In this document: positions 9,552 to 18,000 of the stretch, one piece after another
How the letters are laid out: each line of letters opens with the position of its first letter
How positions within the stretch are numbered: the first letter of the stretch is position 1
Assembly (NCBI GenBank): GCA_903831545.1
Contig: CAIKYI010000133.1
Location: 1 to 21,362, forward strand
Reading direction: 5' to 3'
Source of the DNA: an uncultured Methylobacter sp.
GTDB lineage: Bacteria; Pseudomonadota; Gammaproteobacteria; Methylococcales; Methylomonadaceae
DNA length: 21,362 nucleotides
The notes under the pieces: model-generated
Database searches by the model: none
What the model saw: only the letters and a program-made list of their open reading frames with translations
What the model was told of the DNA's origin: nothing
Translations under genes and position numbers: made by a program

Positions 9552-9567
9552 ATGGAACACGGATAAA
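9552..9567 (+). repeat. Short left-arm copy of the palindromic repeat
   Basis: ATGGAACACGGATAAA repeats the end sequence of the arm at 9427 in direct orientation 125 bp downstream. Only about 16 bp is recognisable. It may be a remnant of a second insertion or a partial duplication. Confidence 0.5.
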
Positions 9568-9798
9568 GTGAGATTCGCCTGAACATTTCAGTAGCAGATT
9601 CACACTGTTTAATTCGAAGACCAGTACACTCTAAAGTACGTCCTGCTGTTGATGATGACGCTTAAACGTAGTAAAAATATTCAACGTTTATAGGTGTTTG
9701 TACGTATTGTTCTTTATCTGAAAACAAAAGATCATTAATCTGAATTTTAAATATTCACTTATTCAGTTTTATTGAACAATGCTTTTGGAGATGAACTA

Positions 9799-10662
9799 AT
9801 GAAATTTTTAAATATACACTACTTAAAATCAAGCGGCTTGATCGCGGCTTTTGTTTTTACATTGTTGATGCCTGGACAGAGTCAGGCTGGTCCTATTACT
9901 ATTACACCAGGGTGGGATCTTCTCCATACTGTTTCTGCTACTCTCTCTGCAGACATCAATGGAGTTCAATATAGAAATGTTTCATTCGAAAGCGTTCCAT
10001 TTGGTGTTGTCGATATTAGCAATCTTAATGGCGTACTGAATCCTGCTCCTATTGGTACATATAACTATCGCAACACAGATACCATTGTTTACAGGTCTAT
10101 GGATATCGTTCCGATCGCCCCACCCGTACCTGGAGCAGTAACCATTCAAAATTCTGGCCCTTATCCTACCCTAATTAATTCCGGCGATAGTTTTACAACC
10201 CAAATTCAAATGACAGCTATGGAACTCTTTTCATCCTCCACCGGATTATATGCGACCACGAATGCAAGCAAACCCAGCACAGGAACTATGACCATTACTT
10301 ACAATGGAACAAGTGGAGGTACTTTCTCTTCATATCTTGACATCTGGATTCAACTATCCTCGACTAACCCTTATAATGATCCGAATGCACAGACTGTTTC
10401 TATAGAAAAGATATTTAGATCTAATGGGACTTGGAGTACTACGTGCCCCACATGTTTAATCTTATCTGGTGTCAACGATGACCATTTTTATACATCAGGT
10501 CTGACTCTTGAAGACACTGGCGAAACTCCTGAAGGTAGAAGCATCCATGTTGTCAAGCCAGTTCCAGAACCCGCAACTCTTGCTCTATTAACTTTAGGTC
10601 TTGGATTACTGGGTTTTCATTCCCGGAAAACCACTTTCAGTACAAACATGCTTCCAGCTTAA
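9799..10662 (+). CDS. PEP-CTERM sorting domain protein, exported
   Basis: This 287-residue secreted protein has no recognised enzymatic domain. The start at 9799 is preferred over an in-frame TTG at 9772 because GGAG (9787-9790) is well placed and a clean signal peptide follows (residues 1-30, ending GQSQA). The mature part is rich in Ser, Thr, Asn and Gly and looks beta-rich, with one CPTC pair. The C-terminus carries the exosortase signal: VPEP at 255-258, a hydrophobic helix (ATLALLTLGLGLLGF) and a basic SRK. About ten more residues follow the basic cluster, longer than usual for this signal. Family knowledge: such proteins are processed by EpsH-type exosortase in bacteria making exopolysaccharide. 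The codon use looks more AT-rich than in flanking genes. It sits between arms of an intergenic repeat and has no evident link to either neighbouring operon. Confidence 0.87.
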   Translation: MKFLNIHYLKSSGLIAAFVFTLLMPGQSQAGPITITPGWDLLHTVSATLSADINGVQYRNVSFESVPFGVVDISNLNGVLNPAPIGTYNYRNTDTIVYRSMDIVPIAPPVPGAVTIQNSGPYPTLINSGDSFTTQIQMTAMELFSSSTGLYATTNASKPSTGTMTITYNGTSGGTFSSYLDIWIQLSSTNPYNDPNAQTVSIEKIFRSNGTWSTTCPTCLILSGVNDDHFYTSGLTLEDTGETPEGRSIHVVKPVPEPATLALLTLGLGLLGFHSRKTTFSTNMLPA

Positions 10663-10728
10663 GCATTTTGGAGCGGGACGGGATTACAAATCCATATGCG
10701 CCAACTGCTGTATTTGTGCAATAAGTTG

Positions 10729-10831
10729 CGTCATGTCGGCAGGGATTGCCGACATCCAGAACACAGGGATGTGCTTGTTGATTATAGCCATCCGTGGCCT
10801 CTGGATTCCGGCAATCCCTGCCGGAATGACG
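10729..10831. repeat. Pair of facing REP-like hairpins (BIME-like)
   Basis: Two 31-bp arms (10729-10759 and 10801-10831) are inverted copies of each other with 27 of 31 positions matching, separated by 41 bp. Each arm also folds alone: TGTCGGCA-GGGAT-TGCCGACA on the left and TTCCGGCA-ATCCC-TGCCGGAA on the right, both perfect 8-bp stems with 5-base loops. All four differences between the arms are compensatory within the individual stems. This is the layout of a bacterial interspersed mosaic element made of two REP units. No transposase-like gene is nearby. Confidence 0.8.
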
Positions 10832-10899
10832 ATGTTTTCCGGGAGCAGGACGGGGTTGAAAATTCCGACCGGTTTTGGTGCTGATTTAAAAACGTAAAA

Positions 10900-10947
10900 T
10901 AAAAAAATCCGTGTAAATCCGTACTATCCGTACTATCCGTGTTCCAT
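10900..10947 (-). repeat. Right arm of the palindromic repeat with a 9-bp tandem duplication
   Basis: The arm begins with AAAAAAATCCGTGTAAATCC and ends ATCCGTGTTCCAT, matching the inverse of the arm at 9427. The unit TACTATCCG occurs twice in tandem (about 10922-10939), probably from replication slippage. It ends 43 bp before the E3 start codon. Confidence 0.7.
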
Positions 10948-10990
10948 TTTTTCTTATGTATTTAATGCAAGCTACCAACACCAAAAAACC

Positions 10991-11917
10991 ATGGGCAATC
11001 TGCGTAAACGATTATTGGGCATTCCGTTAAAAGAAATTCGCTGTGAGCAGCGCGGCTTTGACATTGCCTCACCGGACATGAAAACCCGTATTGAAAAAAT
11101 CGGGGAAACGTTTGTGTTTGGCTACCATGCCGCGCTACTCAACGACGAAAATAATGCTCTGGAAGCGCAGTTAAACACGGTAGAACCTGAGTTTCAGGGG
11201 TTTGCTTATGAAGGTGCGGCGATGGCCCTGGCGTTGCTGGATTTATTAATGCCCTGGCAACAAAATCGATTGCAACGATTTTTACTCGGCCCCGGCAATG
11301 CGCATAGTTACATGGTGCATGTCGGCGCTGGTTGGGCGATGGCCAGAATTCCCTGGGGCATGGCTTATTTTAACAAGCTGCATCCTTTATTAAGATGGTT
11401 GGCTGTAGACGGTTACGGTTTTCATCAGGGTTATTTTAACTGGCCGGACCATGTTACCAAACAACAGCTTCCTGCCAGATTTAGCCGTTATCAACAACGG
11501 GTTTTCGATCAGGGCCTGGGCCGCAGTTTGTGGTTTAGCAAAGGCGCACAACCTGAATTAATGATTGCACAAATCGAGGCCTTCGCCCAAACGCGGCAAA
11601 GTGATTTATGGAGCGGTTTAGGTTTAGCCGCAGCCTATGCTGGCGGCGTTAAGGAAGCGGAGTTATCCCGTTTGAAAGTTGCTGCCGGTATTTATCTGCC
11701 GCACTTTGCCCAAGGCGTGGCTTTTGCAGCAAAAACGCGTTTACGTGCTGAAAACCCGGCGGAACATACCAAAGCGGCCTGTCGAATCATCTGTGATATG
11801 AGTATGGAAAAGGCGGCGCAGTTAACCGATGACGCGTTGCTTGATCTGCCCGAAGATAATGATTTACCTGCTTATGAACACTGGCGGCTTCGTATTCAAC
11901 AAAATTTCGTGATTTAA
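10991..11917 (+). CDS. unbL: Enediyne biosynthesis protein E3/UnbL (DUF1702 family)
   Basis: This 308-residue protein matches the DUF1702/UnbL family in length and motifs. An Arg-Gly-Phe start (RGFDI, 21-25) is followed by FAYEGAAMALALLD (71-84), HVGAGWAMAR (110-119), DGYGFHQGYFNW (140-151), GLGRSLWF (175-182), WSGLGLAAAYAGG (207-219) and HFAQGVAFAAKTR (238-250). No signal peptide or transmembrane helix is evident, so it is probably cytoplasmic. Its reaction is not known to me; family knowledge is only that it is encoded with nearly every enediyne PKS. It is the first gene of the cassette here. No Shine-Dalgarno is visible before the ATG, although the N-terminal motif position supports this start. 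A palindromic repeat occupies the 110-bp gap to E4. Confidence 0.88.
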   Translation: MGNLRKRLLGIPLKEIRCEQRGFDIASPDMKTRIEKIGETFVFGYHAALLNDENNALEAQLNTVEPEFQGFAYEGAAMALALLDLLMPWQQNRLQRFLLGPGNAHSYMVHVGAGWAMARIPWGMAYFNKLHPLLRWLAVDGYGFHQGYFNWPDHVTKQQLPARFSRYQQRVFDQGLGRSLWFSKGAQPELMIAQIEAFAQTRQSDLWSGLGLAAAYAGGVKEAELSRLKVAAGIYLPHFAQGVAFAAKTRLRAENPAEHTKAACRIICDMSMEKAAQLTDDALLDLPEDNDLPAYEHWRLRIQQNFVI

Positions 11918-11921
11918 GAGA

Positions 11922-12001
11922 ATAGAACACGGAATTAACGGATTAACACAGATAAAAATATAATAAAAAATCTGTGTAAATCCCTGTTATCCGTGTCCCA
12001 T
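11922..12001. repeat. Intact palindromic repeat between E3 and E4
   Basis: An 80-bp near-palindrome: the left arm starts ATAGAACACGGAATTAACGG and the complement of the right arm reads ATGGGACACGGATAACAGGG. The arms continue to match through ACACAGAT and meet at an A/T-rich centre (AAAAATATAATAAAAAA). As RNA it would form one long hairpin beginning 5 bp after the E3 stop and ending 16 bp before the E4 Shine-Dalgarno. Confidence 0.8.
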
Positions 12002-12027
12002 CAAGCACTTACAAACAAGGAGACCTT

Positions 12028-13950
12028 ATGGCTACTGGCAAGACAACGCTGGTTCGCAAGAATGCGGTCAGGCTACTGGCAATACTGATTATCTTATCGC
12101 TGTATAGCTTTGCGCGTTTACCGACACTGGATCAACAGCTGCGTCAAACCATGGCGCAAAGGTTTAACTTTACCCAGATACTGTTACCTGAAGCCAGCGG
12201 CTATCCCAGGCAATCCATTCGTGCGGTCAATCCCAGCCTTGACGCGCATTCTGCGTGGATTTCTGCGGTTGGCGCTGCAGTGGCGCTAAATGATCTGGAT
12301 GGCGATGGTCTGGCCAATGATCTTTGTCAGGTCGATACCCGAATCAATCAAGCCCTGGTCGCGCCCGCTCCCGGCACCGGAGATCGTTACCCCATTATTA
12401 CGTTATCGCCAGCGCCTTTACCCTATTTTACTGAAACCATGGCGCCTATGGGCTGTCTCCCCGGCGATGTGAATGAAGATGGGCGCATGGATTTAATCGT
12501 TTATTACTGGGGACGCGCACCGATTATTTTTTTGCGAACCGCGACCGGTTACTTGCCTCAGGAGTTGATTGCAAAACAGGCGCGCTGGTTTACCAATGCC
12601 GCTACGCTGGCTGATCTTGATGGCGATGGCCATGTTGATCTGGTGGTTGCCAATTATTTTCAGGATGGCGCTAACATTTTGGATGCCAGTTCGACGCAGC
12701 CGGATGTGATGCAACACTCGATGTCACGCGCCTTTAACGGCGGCGGCACGCACTTTTTCTTGTGGAAAAACGCCAACAAAACCGGCGTTCCCGGCGTTGA
12801 GTTTTCAGAAATAAACAATCTGGTTTCAGAGGATGTTAATCATGCCTGGACTCTGGCATTAGGCGCGAATGACCTGGACGGCGATTTACTGCCCGAGTTG
12901 TATTTTGCCAATGATTTCGGTCCGGATCGTTTACTGCATAACCGTTCCACACCTGGCAAGCCAAGCTTTGCGCTGCTCGAAGGCGAGCGGGACTTTACCA
13001 TGCCCGCCTCAAAAGTGTTGGGCAAGGATTCGTTTAAAGGTATGGGCGTCGACTTTGCCGATCTCAACGGCGATGGCATGCCCGATCTGTTTGTTAGCAA
13101 TATTGCCTCCGAATACAGTTTGGAAGAAAGCCATTTTATGTTTCTCAGCACGGGCAATAAAGAAGCGATGAAGCAGGGTATTGCACCTTATAAAGATCGT
13201 AGCGAAACGCTGGGGGTTTCGCGTAGCAACTGGTCCTGGGATACCAAACTGGCCGATTTTGATAATGATGGCGTTGTCGAAGCGCTCCAAGCGACTGGGT
13301 TTCTGAAGGGTGAGGTCAATCGTTGGCCGGAGCTACAGGAACTGGCAATAGGCAATGATGAAAACATGACCAACGCCGGTGCATGGCCAAAATTTAAAGC
13401 CGGCGATGATTTAAGCGGACATACCCATAATCCGTTTTATGTGCTGGATGACAAGGGCCGATATTATGATCTGGCCGCCGATATTGGCATTGATCAAAAC
13501 TTTATCAGTCGCGGCCTTGCGGTTGCCGATATTGACGGTGACGGCGATCTGGATTTTGCCGTTGCCAATCAATGGGAACCGTCTTATCTGTATCGTAACA
13601 ACTGCCCGAATTGCAAAAAATTTATTGGCCTGCATTTGCGCTTTGCGGTTGATGCCCAAAAACCATCATCCCTTTCAGTTTATCAGGGGCATCCGGTTGG
13701 TTTAACAAGACCCGCTATAGGCGCAAGCGCTGAAGTACAGCTTCCTGACGGCAAGTCTTTAACCGCGCAGGTGGATGGCGGCAACGGACATTCCGGCAAA
13801 CGCAGTCCGGATGTGCATTTTGGCTTGGGCAGCGCAGTTTCGACGCAAGCGTTTCCGGTTCATCTGCGCTGGCGGGACAGTAATGGCAAGATTCACGCTG
13901 AAACGCTAAAACTAACGCCTGGTTGGCACACGGTTGAATTAACTGGATAG
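12028..13950 (+). CDS. unbV: Enediyne biosynthesis protein E4/UnbV, exported FG-GAP/ASPIC-domain protein
   Basis: This 640-residue protein starts with a hydrophobic signal or anchor (VRLLAILIILSLYSFA, about 14-29), so the rest should lie in the periplasm. Seven Asp-rich, EF-loop-like calcium-binding motifs of the FG-GAP/VCBS beta-propeller type are visible: about 88-98, 147-156 (DVNEDGRMDL), 196-205 (DLDGDGHVDL), 281-291, 345-354 (DLNGDGMPDL), 410-419 and 501-510 (DIDGDGDLDF). A CPNC pair follows at 526-529. The C-terminus is the UnbV_ASPIC module (IGASAEVQLPDGK, then GNGHSGKRSPDVHFGLG, about 564-601). The start has a strong AAGGAG at 12017-12022. The UnbV family is a fixed member of enediyne cassettes, but its role is unproven. 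Repeats lie on both sides of the gene. Confidence 0.92.
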   Translation: MATGKTTLVRKNAVRLLAILIILSLYSFARLPTLDQQLRQTMAQRFNFTQILLPEASGYPRQSIRAVNPSLDAHSAWISAVGAAVALNDLDGDGLANDLCQVDTRINQALVAPAPGTGDRYPIITLSPAPLPYFTETMAPMGCLPGDVNEDGRMDLIVYYWGRAPIIFLRTATGYLPQELIAKQARWFTNAATLADLDGDGHVDLVVANYFQDGANILDASSTQPDVMQHSMSRAFNGGGTHFFLWKNANKTGVPGVEFSEINNLVSEDVNHAWTLALGANDLDGDLLPELYFANDFGPDRLLHNRSTPGKPSFALLEGERDFTMPASKVLGKDSFKGMGVDFADLNGDGMPDLFVSNIASEYSLEESHFMFLSTGNKEAMKQGIAPYKDRSETLGVSRSNWSWDTKLADFDNDGVVEALQATGFLKGEVNRWPELQELAIGNDENMTNAGAWPKFKAGDDLSGHTHNPFYVLDDKGRYYDLAADIGIDQNFISRGLAVADIDGDGDLDFAVANQWEPSYLYRNNCPNCKKFIGLHLRFAVDAQKPSSLSVYQGHPVGLTRPAIGASAEVQLPDGKSLTAQVDGGNGHSGKRSPDVHFGLGSAVSTQAFPVHLRWRDSNGKIHAETLKLTPGWHTVELTG

Positions 13951-13959
13951 AGTTAAAGA

Positions 13960-14105
13960 ATAGAACACGGATGCCAGAAGTAGGCGTCTTTAGCCGACAC
14001 GGAATAAACTGATTATCACGGATAAAAACAATGAACGAGCCTGATTTCAATGCTCCTTAAAAAAATCCGTGTAAATCCGTCCAATCCTTGGCATCCGTGT
14101 TCCAT
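13960..14105. repeat. Long palindromic repeat between E4 and E5
   Basis: The outer arms GAACACGGATGCCA (13963-13976) and TGGCATCCGTGTTC (14089-14102) are perfect inverted copies of 14 bp, extending to 16 of 17 with the flanking ATA/CAT. The inner part repeats the ACGGAT motifs found in the other copies (ATCACGGATAAAA against AAAAAAATCCGTGTAAATCC). It shares the interior TAGGC and GCCGACACG-like stretch with the copy at 3405. It ends 25 bp before the E5 Shine-Dalgarno. Confidence 0.82.
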
Positions 14106-14140
14106 GAACTGAACAGCTACTTTTTTGAACGAGGTTTATC

Positions 14141-15031
14141 ATGAAACAACAAGATCTCCGTTTGGCTGCGCTACGACGCTTTGCCCTTGCGATTTCCGTA
14201 TTAACTATTTTAGGCCACAGTTTTTTGGGCTTTGAACCGGCCTACGCCTGTGTTTTTGTTTCCCTGGGCGTCAGTTATGCAGTAGAACTGTTGCTGGAAA
14301 CCGTTAGCGCATGGTCGACACAGCGCACTCCGCGCTATAAGGGTGGACTACTGCCGTTGGTTAATTTTCTGCTTTCTCCGCACATTACCGGTCTGGCAGT
14401 AGCCATGTTGCTTTATAGCAATGAAAATTTATTGCCGATTGCTTTTGCCGCCGCAGTCGCCAATGGCTCCAAATATATATTTAACATTGAGACCGAGGGT
14501 GGCGCACGGCATTTTTTAAATCCGTCAAATACCGGAATTTCGATGACCTTGCTGGCCTTTCCCTGGGTGGGTATCGCGCCGCCGTATCAGTTTACCGAGA
14601 ATATCAGCGGTTTTGGCGATTGGGGTTTTGTGCTTTTTCTCTGCACGCTTGGCACTTTTCTTAATGCCCGATTTACCAAAAGAATCCCTTTGATTGCGGC
14701 CTGGCTGATCGGCTTCTTTTTACAGGCGTGGTTACGGAGCTGGTATTCCGATGCCTCGATTATTGCGGCGTTAAACCCCATGACCGGACTGGCGTTTTTA
14801 TTATTTACCTTTTATATGGTTTCCGACCCCGGTACCACACCCGTCAAGACCCGAGGGCAAATTATTTTTGGCGCGAGCGTCGCCCTGGCTTATGCCTTAT
14901 TGATGCTGCTGCATATTGTTTTTGGATTGTTTTTTGCGCTATTTATGGTTTGTTCTGCCAGGGGCATTTATCTTTACTATCTGGCAAGGTCTAAACAAAC
15001 AATATTTGCCTTAAAAGAGGAAACCAGTTGA
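14141..15031 (+). CDS. unbU: Enediyne biosynthesis protein E5/UnbU, RnfD/NqrB-like membrane protein
   Basis: This 296-residue integral membrane protein has about eight hydrophobic helices. It resembles the RnfD/NqrB flavin-binding subunits: HFLNPSNTGIS (124-134) lies where those proteins have their conserved loop, and MVSDPGTTPVKTRGQIIFG (226-244) closely follows the RnfD 'TDP.T.P....G' signature. No other Rnf or Nqr subunit is encoded here, so it is not part of an ordinary Rnf complex. The family name UnbU marks it as a conserved companion of enediyne PKSs; an electron-transfer or membrane role is inferred from homology only. GAGG (14131-14134) precedes the ATG. The stop overlaps the PKSE start by one base (TGATG, 15029-15033), which implies coupled translation with the synthase. 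Confidence 0.9.
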   Translation: MKQQDLRLAALRRFALAISVLTILGHSFLGFEPAYACVFVSLGVSYAVELLLETVSAWSTQRTPRYKGGLLPLVNFLLSPHITGLAVAMLLYSNENLLPIAFAAAVANGSKYIFNIETEGGARHFLNPSNTGISMTLLAFPWVGIAPPYQFTENISGFGDWGFVLFLCTLGTFLNARFTKRIPLIAAWLIGFFLQAWLRSWYSDASIIAALNPMTGLAFLLFTFYMVSDPGTTPVKTRGQIIFGASVALAYALLMLLHIVFGLFFALFMVCSARGIYLYYLARSKQTIFALKEETS

Positions 15032-18000
15032 TGAAGGAGGGTATTGCCGTTGTTGGGATGGCGTGCTGTTATCCCGGTGCCAATTCTCCACAGCAGTTGT
15101 GGGAAAACGTCCTCGCGCGTCGAAGGGCCTTTAGACGATTGCCCGCAGAACGGCTTAATCTGGATGATTATCTGGCTGACAAAAATGATCCCGGCGATAC
15201 GTTTTATACCACTCAAGCGGCGGTTATTGAAGGGTATGAATTTGATCGCGTTAAATATCATGTTGCCGGAAGCACGTTTCGCAGTGTTGATCCGGTGCAT
15301 TGGCTGGCACTGGACGTTGCAGCCCAAGCCTTAAGTGACGCAAATTTTGCTGATCCTGAAGATCTGCCCAAAAAAACCACAGGCGTCTTTGTAGGCAACA
15401 CTTTAACCGGCGAATTTTCTCGGGCGGCTTTATTGCGTTTACGGTGGCCTTACGTTCGACGGGTATTTGATGCCCGTTTACGCAAAATGGGCTGGAATGC
15501 AGAACAACGGCAATCGTTTCTTGAGGAAGCCGAAATTGATTTTAAAGCGCCGTTCGAACCGGTTAACGAAGAAACGCTGGCTGGCGGGTTATCCAATACC
15601 ATTGCCGGTCGAATCTGTAACCATTTTGACCTGAGCGGCGGCGGCTATACTTTGGATGGCGCTTGCAGTTCATCGTTGTTGGCACTGGCCAATGCCTGTG
15701 AGGCTTTAACTTCCGGCGATTTGAACGCAGCGATTGTGGGCGGGGTTGATCTTAGTCTGGATCCTTTTGAATTAATTGGTTTTGCCAAAGTCGGTGCCTT
15801 GGCTGAAAACGAGATGCGCGTTTATGATCGCCATTCCGAGGGTTTTTTGCCCGGCGAAGGCTGCGGTTTTGTTGTGCTTATGCCCTATGCAGAGGCTAAA
15901 GCCAGAAATTTACGCTGTTATGCCTTTATTAAAGGTTGGGGGATTTCATCTGATGGCAATGGCGGTATTACGCGACCGGAAATTGAAGGGCAACGCCTGG
16001 CCTTGCAACGTGCCTATCGACGGGCGGGCTATGGGGTAAAAAGTGTTGGCTTGTTTGAAGGCCATGGCACCGGCACTAAAGTCGGGGATGAAGTCGAGTT
16101 AAGCGCATTAATAGCCGAATTAGCCAGTACCGACTGCCTGCAACCGGTGGCCATCAGCTCTATAAAAGCCAATATCGGCCATACCAAGGCTGCAGCCGGA
16201 ATTGCCGGTTTTATTAAATCGGTTATGGCGCTGGATCAGCAGCTAATTCCACCGGCAACCGGCTTTGTTACGCCGCATCCTGTGCTGGAAAACCATACCG
16301 ATGTTTTACAGGTATTAACTCAAGGAAAATGCTGGCCACAAGATCAACCAAGACGAATGGGAGTCAGTTCTTTTGGTTTTGGCGGCATTAATGCGCATAT
16401 TACCCTTGAAGGCAATCACCCGAATCTTAATAAAACCATCCTCTCGGACAAAGAAAAAAAGCTGCTGGCCAGTTATCAGGATGCGGAACTGTTTTTTTTC
16501 AGCGGGCAAAATGTTGATGATTTAAAGCTTTCAGTACAACAGGTTGCAGCTATTGCCCCGCGCTTGTCGCTCGCGGAACTGATAGATATTGCTGCGCAAC
16601 TGGCAAAACAAGCTGATGACTATGCAAATATTAGGGCGGCAATTACCGCAGCAACGCCTGCGGAACTAACCCGGCGTTTGGAGATACTGTTGACTTGGTT
16701 ATCTCAAGGCATTGAACAACGCATTGATGTAGCCGATTCGATCTTTTTGGGTTCGGGAAAAAACAAACCGCGTGTCGCTTTTCTGTTTCCTGGTCAGGCA
16801 GCGCCTGTTCGCTTTAACGGTGGACTGATGGCGAGTCGCTTTGCCGATGTTGAACGCGTCTATCAACAACTTGATCTTGCTGCCGACTCGACTGATGTTT
16901 TATCGACGGCTGTTGCGCAACCGGCGATTATCGCTGGCCAGTTAGCGGGATTACAGCTTTTGCAACACTTTGGGATTAAGGCCGATCATGTTTTAGGCCA
17001 TAGTCTTGGCGAGCTTTCGTCGCTGTTTTGGTCGGGTGCAATTGATGATCAGGGTTTATTACGCCTCGCCAAAATCAGGGGACAGGTGATGCACCAGGCG
17101 CCTCTTGGCGCTATGGCAAGTATTGGCGCGGACAGCCGGAGCGTAGCCGACTTGCTTGAAGCTGAACCCGGCCTTGTTATCGCCGGTTTTAATTCAGGGG
17201 CGCAGACAGTGATAGCCGGCGAAGCTAAGGCCATTAAGCATTTTGTTGCCGACCTTCACTCAAAAGGCGTGATGGCGACTATTTTGCCGGTCGCCCATGC
17301 CTTTCACTCGCCGCTCATGCAGTCTGCGGCGCAGGAACTTAAAACCCGGTTAAGCAAAGAAGCGTTTAAGCCGCTTAAACAAACTTTTTTTTCCACAGTA
17401 ACTGGTGCGCGGCAGGACAAACATTGCAATATAACTGACTTGCTAACCTTGCAACTTACCAGGCCGGTAAGATTTGTGGAGGCGGCGTCCAGTCTATTGA
17501 AGGAAACTGATTTGGCTATTGAAGTGGGACCCGGTAGCATTTTGAAAGGCTTGTTAAGCGCACAAAAGGAGGTGCCGGTCATTTCCCTGGATGTTTCCGG
17601 AACGTCTCTGGTCGGCTTGCTACAAACTTTGGGCGCTGTTTACGCGCTGGGCGGTTTGGTTAAGCGCAACACGTTGTTTGATGATCGATTTTATCGTCCT
17701 TTTAATCTGGACTGGAAACCGCTGTTTTTTGCCAATCCTTGCGAGACCGCGCCATTATCCGATCAACCAATACCCGCAAAACAAATTGCAGCCAAGGCCA
17801 TAAAGGCCAAAGTGGTACCGACCGAGGCAGATTCAAGTCAGACTATCCTCGAACTGGTCATGCAACTGGTATCCTCACGTACCGAGTTACCCTTGCAAGC
17901 CTTGCAGCCTCAAAAACGGCTGCTGGCTGATTTACATCTTAATTCCATCAGTGTCGGAGAATTACTGGTCGCTGCCAGCCGCCAGTTAAAAATCGCGCCT

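Larger units (their letters stand above)
9418..9798. other. Gene-free gap with repeat arms before the PEP-CTERM gene
   Basis: This AT-rich stretch has no credible gene; a 94-codon minus frame here mostly overlaps the outer-membrane factor gene. It carries two single copies of the left repeat arm (9427 and 9552), each without a nearby right arm. The segment from about 9570 to 9790 presumably holds the promoter of the PEP-CTERM gene, but no clear -35/-10 pair stands out among the many A/T runs. Confidence 0.5.
10663..10990. other. Gene-free gap before the enediyne cassette, filled with repeats
   Basis: Two short overlapping plus frames here (from 10601 and 10696) read straight through hairpin repeats and are not credible genes. 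The gap holds a pair of facing REP-like hairpins (10729-10831) and a right repeat arm (10900-10947), leaving only about 43 bp before the E3 start. If the cassette has its own promoter it is embedded in or near these repeats; I cannot identify it with confidence. Confidence 0.5.

Noticed and set aside
10601..10897. Two short plus frames (from 10601 and 10696) between the PEP-CTERM gene and E3
   Set aside because: They are open only because they read through GC-rich hairpin repeats; their products have no recognisable features and one overlaps the PEP-CTERM gene end.
12028..13950. E4 as a generic FG-GAP/CRTAC1-like surface protein
   Set aside because: The domain resemblance is real, but length, the C-terminal ASPIC/UnbV module and the fixed position between UnbL and UnbU favour the enediyne-associated family.
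9427..14105. The recurring ACGGAT-type repeats as a CRISPR array
   Set aside because: Copies are kilobases apart, of unequal length and inverted within each element, with genes rather than short spacers between them, and no cas gene is present.
14141..15031. E5 as a true RnfD subunit of a respiratory complex
   Set aside because: No RnfA, B, C, E or G genes adjoin it, and its place between UnbV and PKSE identifies it as UnbU.
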